From assembly GCF_013407835.1 (NCBI RefSeq), contig NZ_JACCBI010000001.1:3038001-3102000 (forward strand): a stretch of 64,000 nucleotides of DNA. Direction: 5' to 3'. The position numbers and the translations under genes are program-made. Shown here piece by piece: positions 58,774-64,000 of this stretch. The stretch's first letter is position 1; every line of letters begins with the position of its first letter. Below the pieces are notes generated by a model, which was given only the letters and a program-made list of their open reading frames with translations, was not told where the DNA came from and ran no database searches. This stretch comes from Agromyces atrinae (GTDB lineage Bacteria; Actinomycetota; Actinomycetes; Actinomycetales; Microbacteriaceae).

Positions 58774-59037
58774 TCAGGCGCCGACGGCGTCGAGCTTCGC
58801 CGTGAGTTCGGCGTTCGAGGGCTCGGTGAAGTGCGTGCCATCGGGGAACACGACGACGGGGATGTTCGTGCGGCCGCTGATCGCCTTGGCACGGTCGGCT
58901 CCGTCTTCGACCTCGATGAGGTCGATGTAGTCGTAGTCGACGCCGCGGGCGTCGAGCAGCGCCTTCGAGCGGCGGCAGTCGCCGCACCAGTCGGCGCCGA
59001 ACATCGTGATGCGGTCGAAGGAGGTCTCAGTGCTCAT
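58774..59037 (-). CDS. glutaredoxin-like protein (mycoredoxin type)
   Basis: An 87-residue thioredoxin-fold protein with the active-site motif ADWCGDCRRSK (Cys 18 and Cys 21). The conserved cis-Pro segment is RTNIPVVVFPDGTHFTEPSN. Length and the WCxxC layout fit actinobacterial mycoredoxins, which reduce mycothiol mixed disulfides; the middle residues here are Gly-Asp rather than the more usual Gly-Tyr. It lies 54 bases before the end of a molybdopterin oxidoreductase gene's stop on the same strand and may form a redox unit with it, but that is inference. Confidence 0.85.
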   Translation of the reverse strand: MSTETSFDRITMFGADWCGDCRRSKALLDARGVDYDYIDLIEVEDGADRAKAISGRTNIPVVVFPDGTHFTEPSNAELTAKLDAVGA

Positions 59038-59091
59038 ACGAATACCCTAGGCGGGTATCGCTGGGTGATGGCCGGATGTCGCGAGCTCGCG

Positions 59092-60738
59092 TCATCCGAC
59101 GGTGATCGAGCGCTCGTCGAGTCCGGTCGCCCCGTCGGGAACGACCGCCGCTCGCTTCGAGGTCTGCACCTCGCCATCGGTGCCCGTCGCCCGCACCCGG
59201 AGGCGATGCTCGCCGGCGTCGGCGGCCCAGTCGAAGCGCCACTGCACCCACGTGTCGGCCGAGATCGGGTTCGCGAGCTCGGCGGGCTGCCACTCGCCGT
59301 CGTCGACCTGTACGTCGACCGCCGCGATGCCGACGTGCTGGTGCCACGCGACGCCCGCGACGGTCACGGTGCCCGCGGTGACGGGTTGACCGCGTCGCGG
59401 CACGTCGATGCGCGACGAGATCTTCACCGGGCCGAGCTCGCCCCAGCCGCGATCGGTCCAGTACGCGGTTGTGTCGCTGAACCGGGTGACCTCGAGGTCG
59501 ACGACCCACTTCGTGGCCGAGACGTAGCCGTAGAGACCGGGAACGACCATCCGCACGGGGAAGCCGTGCTCGGCGGGCAGCGGCTCGCCGTTCATGCCGA
59601 CCGCGAGGATGGAGTTGCGATCGTCGGTGAGGGCTTCGATCGGCGTGCTCGCCGTGAATCCGTCGATGCTCGTCGAGAGCACCATGTCGGCTCCCGCCGT
59701 CGGCGCTGCCCGAGCGAGCAGTTCGCGGATCGGATAGCCGAGCCACACCGCGTTGCCGATGAGACTGCCGCCGACCTCGTTCGACACGCACGTGAGCGTC
59801 GTGATGCTCTCGTCGAGGGGGAGGGCGAGTAGCTCGTCCCACGTGATCGTGACCTCGCGCTCGACGAGTCCGTGGATGCGGAGGCTCCAGTCGGCGGGGT
59901 CGATCGCGGGAACGGCGAGCGCCGTGTCGATGCGGTAGAAGTCGGCGTTCGGTGTGATGACGGGAGCGACACCGTCGATGCCGAAGTCGGCACCGGCGGG
60001 AACGACGGCGCGCGATCGCGGAGCGGGGAGCTTCAGGGCATCGCGCACCGCCGTCGCGGCGCGGGCTCCGGCCTGCATGGCCGACCCGCCGAGCGCGGCG
60101 AGCACGCCGATCGCGGTAGCGGCTCCGGCCCACCCGAGGAAGCGGCGGCGGTCGAGTTGGCCCGCTGCGGCGGGAGAGGTGGGGGCAGGGGCATTCGCTG
60201 CGGGTGCGGGAGCGGCCTGCGCAGGCGCGGACGCGGGCACTGCCGGAAGCGCGGGCTCCTCGACCCGCGCGGGCGCGCTCGGCTCCGGGGCAAGCTCGAC
60301 GGGAAGACGCCGCACGAGCAGCAGGAGCGCCGTGATTCCGGCGATCGCCGCGAGCCCGGAGGGCACGAGCGACAGCGTGCCGGCGTTCGCCCGCGTCATC
60401 GCCGCGGCGACACCCGCGAGACCGATGACGGCGATGACGACGCGGCCGAGGGGAGGGCGACGTACCTCGAGCACACCGGCGAGCCCGGCGATGAGAAGCA
60501 GGACGAGCCCGATTCCGACGAGCAGGGCGATCTTGTCGGCCGTGCCGAACAGGGCGATCGCGGTCTCTTTCGCCCAGGCGGGGGCGAGATCGATGAGCGC
60601 GGAACCGACGACGACGAACGGACTCGACCCCGGTGCGACGATCGCCGCAGCCAGCTCACCGACGCCCGCAGCGAAGGCGACGGCGGCGATGCCGGCGAGC
60701 ATTGCCCACAGGCTGCTGCGTGTTCGGGGGCGGACCAT
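59092..60738 (-). CDS. membrane-anchored molybdopterin oxidoreductase (sulfite oxidase family)
   Basis: A 548-residue protein. The first 170 residues hold about five membrane helices, then an Ala/Pro-rich linker and an RRRFLGWAG segment resembling a twin-arginine motif. The catalytic domain (about 240-430) contains ITTLTCVSNEVGGSLIGNAV with the molybdenum-ligating Cys at about 317, and GFPVRMVVPGLYGYVSATKW. A C-terminal Mo-co oxidoreductase dimerisation domain follows with WHQHVGIAAVDVQVDDGEWQ. The fused membrane anchor is a variant known in Actinobacteria. Substrate unknown: could be sulfite or methionine sulfoxide-like. Start ATG 60738. Confidence 0.88.
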   Translation of the reverse strand: MVRPRTRSSLWAMLAGIAAVAFAAGVGELAAAIVAPGSSPFVVVGSALIDLAPAWAKETAIALFGTADKIALLVGIGLVLLLIAGLAGVLEVRRPPLGRVVIAVIGLAGVAAAMTRANAGTLSLVPSGLAAIAGITALLLLVRRLPVELAPEPSAPARVEEPALPAVPASAPAQAAPAPAANAPAPTSPAAAGQLDRRRFLGWAGAATAIGVLAALGGSAMQAGARAATAVRDALKLPAPRSRAVVPAGADFGIDGVAPVITPNADFYRIDTALAVPAIDPADWSLRIHGLVEREVTITWDELLALPLDESITTLTCVSNEVGGSLIGNAVWLGYPIRELLARAAPTAGADMVLSTSIDGFTASTPIEALTDDRNSILAVGMNGEPLPAEHGFPVRMVVPGLYGYVSATKWVVDLEVTRFSDTTAYWTDRGWGELGPVKISSRIDVPRRGQPVTAGTVTVAGVAWHQHVGIAAVDVQVDDGEWQPAELANPISADTWVQWRFDWAADAGEHRLRVRATGTDGEVQTSKRAAVVPDGATGLDERSITVG

Positions 60739-60773
60739 GCGCACAGCGTACGCGCGCTGACCGTGAGCGGTGC

Positions 60774-61475
60774 TCAGTCGCGGCTGACGATGCTCAGGAT
60801 GAGGTCGCCGAGCTCGGCCGGCCGGGTGAACTGCGGCCAGTGGCCCGTCGGCAGGTCGAGCAACTCGACGTCGCTGATGCGCGCGAGCTCGGCGACGTAC
60901 GGGTGTCCGCCCGCCATCCATTCGGTGAGCAGGGAACTCGGGAACTCGCACGCGATCACCGTGACCGGAACGTCGAATCGTCGCTCGTCGGAGAGGGCCT
61001 GCGCGTCGGAGGCGACGCGGGCAGGCTGCGGGATCGACGCGGCTCGCAGCTCGGCTCGCAGCTCGTCGGTGAGATCGACGAGATCTTCATCGGGGAAGAT
61101 CGACCACTCGGGCAGCGGGATCTCGCCGTCGACGACGGGCAGTTCGTCGTTGATGACTCCGCCATCGGCGAGCGGTCCGCTGTCGACGTAGACGACCCGC
61201 GCGACGCTGTCGGGGCGAGCGTCGACGGCACCGTGCGCGATCGCGCCGCCGCCGCTGTGGCCGACGAGTACGACGGGCTCGTCGAACGTATCGATGAGTG
61301 CGACGACCGCATCGATGTGATCGCGCAGGGTGATGCCCGAGCGATCGGCATCCACCGATTCGAGCCCGGGAAGCGTCAGCGGGTGAACACGGTGACCGGC
61401 GGCGACGAGAGGGGGAGTGACGGCGCTCCACGAGGACGCATCGAGCCAGAAGCCGGGAATGAGGATGATGTCCAT
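60774..61475 (-). CDS. alpha/beta hydrolase
   Basis: A 233-residue alpha/beta hydrolase. It begins IILIPGFWLDASSWSAVTPP with the HG-like oxyanion strand. The nucleophile Ser is in VVLVGHSGGGAIAHGAV, and the catalytic His in LDLPTGHWPQFTRP. The acid is probably Asp in the VELLDLPTG or a nearby loop. Short length suggests a small-molecule esterase or hydroxynitrile-lyase-like enzyme. No signal peptide. ATG 61475 begins exactly at the first strand. It lies 36 bases upstream of the oxidoreductase gene on the same strand; co-transcription is possible. Confidence 0.84.
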   Translation of the reverse strand: MDIILIPGFWLDASSWSAVTPPLVAAGHRVHPLTLPGLESVDADRSGITLRDHIDAVVALIDTFDEPVVLVGHSGGGAIAHGAVDARPDSVARVVYVDSGPLADGGVINDELPVVDGEIPLPEWSIFPDEDLVDLTDELRAELRAASIPQPARVASDAQALSDERRFDVPVTVIACEFPSSLLTEWMAGGHPYVAELARISDVELLDLPTGHWPQFTRPAELGDLILSIVSRD

Positions 61476-61591
61476 GCCGAGAGGGTACGACCGGCCACCG
61501 ACATCCGCCACCACCGCGGAATCGGCCGCTCGACGGTGCGGCACAATGAACCGACGGTGTTGCAGCAGGCGCCGAGATCTCAGGGGGCGTG

Positions 61592-62521
61592 ATGAGCGGG
61601 ATTGCCGCGGGCTGGTACGACGACGGACACGGGGCGGTCCGCTACTGGAACGGGGATGCCTGGACCGAGCACGTCGCTCCCGAGCAGCCTGTCGCGCCCG
61701 AGGTGGCGCCCGACGAGACATCCGTCGGCCCCGCCGAGGCGACCGTGGCCGCCGAGGCGACTGTTGCCGCCGAGACATCCACGACCCCGGCGGAGTCGGG
61801 GTGGGCTCCGATCTCCGAACCCGTCGCGCCCGCTCCCGCGCTCGCGCCCGCCACGCCGGTGTACCCGGCTCCCGACGCCGCAACGAGACTCACCCCGCCC
61901 GCACCGCGTCGTCGACGGGTCTGGCCGTGGGTCGTCGGCGGAGTCGCCGCGGTCCTCGTCATCGGCGGCGGAATGGTGGGCGCGGTCGTCGTCGCCATGA
62001 CCGTGGTCGAGCGCGGCACCGTCGTCGCCGACGGGCTGGGGCTGCCGAGCGACGCTCCGATCTCCAGTGCGACGGCCGATCCGGCGCCGAGCGCGACGGG
62101 CGAGCCGATCACGTCGCCCGGGGATCCCGTCCAGCCCTCCTCCCGCATCGGATACGCGAGCGAGGTCGAGCTCACGGGTGACGCGCTCCTCGTCGCCGAC
62201 GCCTACGACCGCTTCAACTCGGCGCTCTACGGTGCCGAATGCGACGCGCTCTTCGATGCGTCGAGCGATGCGTTCCGCGGCGGCTGGATCGAGACGTGCG
62301 ACGACCTGCTCGAACAGACGGGCGGGGCCATCTCCGACCCCGGGTTCAGGGCGACGATCATCGCCGTCGGCACCGGACCGTGGCCGGAGATCACCGTCGA
62401 AGAGGACTATGAGGGCTTCGGAACCGTGGTCGCCGTCTACGGTGCAGCGGCGGACTACGACGGCATCTGGCGGCTCGACAGCTACTTCGAGAAGTCGAGC
62501 CCCGAGAGCCCGGCCGAGTAG
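61592..62521 (+). CDS. DUF2510 membrane protein
   Basis: A 309-residue protein. The N-terminal DUF2510 motif is AAGWYDDGHGAVRYWNGDAW, with TEHVA after it. A Pro/Ala/Glu-rich linker of about 80 residues follows, then one membrane helix (VWPWVVGGVAAVLVIGGGMV, about 110-129). The extracytoplasmic part has a domain with LVADAYDRFNSALYGAECDA and two Cys (GAECDAL, ETCDDLL), probably paired. This resembles many small actinobacterial proteins of unknown role. ATG 61592 is preferred over the overlapping GTG 61589. Convergent with the TspO-type gene. Confidence 0.78.
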   Translation: MSGIAAGWYDDGHGAVRYWNGDAWTEHVAPEQPVAPEVAPDETSVGPAEATVAAEATVAAETSTTPAESGWAPISEPVAPAPALAPATPVYPAPDAATRLTPPAPRRRRVWPWVVGGVAAVLVIGGGMVGAVVVAMTVVERGTVVADGLGLPSDAPISSATADPAPSATGEPITSPGDPVQPSSRIGYASEVELTGDALLVADAYDRFNSALYGAECDALFDASSDAFRGGWIETCDDLLEQTGGAISDPGFRATIIAVGTGPWPEITVEEDYEGFGTVVAVYGAAADYDGIWRLDSYFEKSSPESPAE

Positions 62522-62525
62522 AGGC

Positions 62526-63320
62526 TCACGCCGAGCGCTTCTCCGCGACGACGCGAGCGGCGATGGTCACGATGACGATCGCGGCGACGGCGACGATGGC
62601 CGCGACGGCGGTCGCGATCGACTCGGGCGCATCGGTCAGTCGGGCGACCGCGACCCAGGCGAGACCCCAGCAGAGCGACAGCGTGGGGGCGATGCGCCCG
62701 CCGAAGCGGATCGCGAGCAGCACGCCCACGAGTCCGGCGACCGCGATGACGATGACCGACCACACCTCGGGAGCGATGCCGAAGCCGTCGAAGCCCGCGG
62801 CGACGAGCACGGCCGTGATGTTGGCGGCGGTCGCGATGGTGACCCACCCGAGGTAGAGGCCGATCGTGCCGTCGGTGATGACCGTGTCGACGATGCCCGA
62901 GGGCGGGTTGGCGCGCGCGATCATGAACGCGCGCACGAGCACGAAGAGCAGCACGGCGATGATGGGCACGCTGAGCCACAGGAGATCGGCCTGGATGCTG
63001 AGGATCCACGCCGCGTTCAGCAGCAGCGAGGCCGCGACCCAGTAGCCGAGCGCCCGGTGTCGCTCCGCGCTCCGCTGCGCGGGGAAGAACTGCCAGACCG
63101 CGTACGCGACGAGCCCCAGGTAGATGACCGACCAGATCGAGAACGCGGGTCCGCCGGGGGCGATGAGTGTGGCATCGGCCGCGAGTGCGCCGTTCGAGGC
63201 GTTCTGCACGGCTTCACCGCCTGCCGCACCGGAACCGATGAACGATCCGATGATCGCGAGGACGGCGCTGACCGCGACCGTGATCTGGCGGGCCGTGTCG
63301 GACCCTCTCGACGTTGCCAT
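62526..63320 (-). CDS. TspO/MBR-related tryptophan-rich membrane protein
   Basis: A 264-residue protein with about seven to eight membrane helices. The conserved TspO/MBR region contains APGGPAFSIWSVIYLGLVAY, AVWQFFPAQRS, GYWVAASLLLNAAWILSIQA and TDGTIGLYLGWVTIATAANI. The length is larger than the 150-160 residues of classical TspO, as in the actinobacterial long form. TspO proteins bind porphyrins and isoprenoid-like molecules. ATG 63320 has GGGGAGCACAG upstream and is chosen over ATG 63392. Divergent from the truncated MFS gene. Confidence 0.8.
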   Translation of the reverse strand: MATSRGSDTARQITVAVSAVLAIIGSFIGSGAAGGEAVQNASNGALAADATLIAPGGPAFSIWSVIYLGLVAYAVWQFFPAQRSAERHRALGYWVAASLLLNAAWILSIQADLLWLSVPIIAVLLFVLVRAFMIARANPPSGIVDTVITDGTIGLYLGWVTIATAANITAVLVAAGFDGFGIAPEVWSVIVIAVAGLVGVLLAIRFGGRIAPTLSLCWGLAWVAVARLTDAPESIATAVAAIVAVAAIVIVTIAARVVAEKRSA

Positions 63321-63392
63321 GCTGTGCTCCCCTCGTCGCGCGCTGCCCGTCCAGCGTAACCCGGACGGGGGTCGGCGTCGGTGTTCGGGCAT

Positions 63393-64000
63393 ATGCTGAC
63401 GTCGATGAGTGACGCGACCACACCGCCCCCGGCGACACGCAGCATTCCCCTCACGTCGCAGAAGAAGTGGCGCGCGTACTGGGTCTGCGTCGCCGTCGCC
63501 TCGCTCACGATCCTCGACCTCTCGAAGGTCAACGTCGCGCTCCCCTCGATCGAGGCCGCGTTCGGCGCGAGTTCGACCGAGCTCCAGCTCATCGTGTCGG
63601 GCTACGTGCTCACCTTCGGGCTCACCCTCGTCCCGGCGGGCCGCCTCGGCGACCAGCGCTCGCGCAAGACGTTCTTCATCGTCGGCCTCAGCCTCTTCAC
63701 CCTCGCGAGCATCGCGTGTGCTCTCGCGCCGAGCGGCACGTTCCTCTTGATCGCCCGCCTCGTGCAGGGCATCGCCGCCGGCATCCAGATGCCGCAGGTC
63801 ATCGGCCTCATCCAGCAGCTGTTCCAGGGTGCCGAGCGCGGCAAGGCGTTCGGTCTCTTCGGCGCGATGATCGGCATCTCGACGGCCTTCGGCCCGACCC
63901 TCGGCGGTCTCCTCATCGCGATCGGCGGGCCGGATGACGGGTGGCGGGGCATCTTCTGGATCAACATCCCGCTCGGGCTCATCGCCCTGGCCCTCGCCAT
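63393..64000 (+). CDS. MFS transporter, DHA2-like, N-terminal part (partial at right edge)
   Basis: The gene runs off the window; about 200 residues are visible. I read it from ATG 63393 (or ATG 63405 in the same frame). Helix 1 contains YWVCVAVASLTILDLSKVNV, followed by ALPSIEAAFG, the typical start of drug-proton antiporters of the 14-helix DHA2/EmrB type. Motif A-like GRLGDQRSRKT and motif C-like FGPTLGGLLIAIGG are present, and GWRGIFWINIPLGLIALALA ends the visible part. It is divergent from the TspO-type gene. Substrate not predictable. Confidence 0.88.
   Translation, partial: MLTSMSDATTPPPATRSIPLTSQKKWRAYWVCVAVASLTILDLSKVNVALPSIEAAFGASSTELQLIVSGYVLTFGLTLVPAGRLGDQRSRKTFFIVGLSLFTLASIACALAPSGTFLLIARLVQGIAAGIQMPQVIGLIQQLFQGAERGKAFGLFGAMIGISTAFGPTLGGLLIAIGGPDDGWRGIFWINIPLGLIALALA

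Noticed and set aside
1..64000. tRNA, rRNA or insertion sequence genes
   Set aside because: I found no cloverleaf with a conserved T-loop, no rRNA segment and no transposase; the two MFS genes at the edges are cut by the window rather than by an element.

Overview
The window is high-GC DNA with dense, short-spaced genes, many GTG starts and ATGA/GTGA gene overlaps. Gene content (DUF2510 proteins, hut and paa catabolic genes, a mycoredoxin-like protein, an IdeR/DtxR-type iron box) points to an actinobacterium, most likely family Microbacteriaceae. That placement is inference from style and gene families; no rRNA or tRNA gene is present to confirm it.

Layout. 1-671 is the end of an MFS transporter. 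690-4400 is a lower-GC stretch with an FRG-domain protein, an unknown protein, a decayed gene and an exported protein. 4.5-19.8 kb holds a dispersed histidine-utilisation set: hutG (+), hutI-hutU (- operon), hutH (-) and an IclR regulator. It is interleaved with a GyrI-like protein, a VOC protein, a ROK regulator beside a GH13 alpha-glucosidase, and an M23 peptidase. 20-22.6 kb has small membrane proteins, an esterase and a GNAT. 22.7-25 kb is a DEAD-box RNA helicase with a long leader and a repetitive RDDR-rich N-terminus. 25.3-30.2 kb is a phenylacetate lower-pathway operon (thiolase, enoyl-CoA hydratase, 3-hydroxyacyl-CoA dehydrogenase, PaaZ). 30-39 kb holds small genes, a MarR regulator coupled to a Ser/Thr kinase, and a RecQ helicase fused to a phosphoribosyltransferase-like domain. 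39-44 kb is a TetR (PaaR-type) regulator divergent from paaABCDE-paaG. 46.7-51 kb is an ECF transporter operon containing a siderophore-interacting protein and preceded by an iron box. 53-56.7 kb is a DUF4956/VTC/carbohydrate-binding operon. The rest carries redox, membrane and hydrolase genes and ends in a truncated MFS gene.

How the genes work together. The two paa operons share a near-identical palindrome over their promoters, so one TetR-family repressor probably controls both. The hut genes give the full histidine-to-glutamate route (HutH, HutU, HutI, HutG). The ECF cassette looks like an iron-repressed uptake system for a siderophore, heme or related compound, with the siderophore-interacting protein as the reductase.

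The most unusual feature is a set of long hairpin repeats in intergenic DNA. I count at least five repeated families with 26 copies, plus several single long hairpins. Some families share only their outer tips while their inner stems differ but stay self-complementary. One copy lies in frame inside hutI, two arrays are tandem, and one family forms nested hairpins mostly at divergent promoters. I do not recognise a described family for them.
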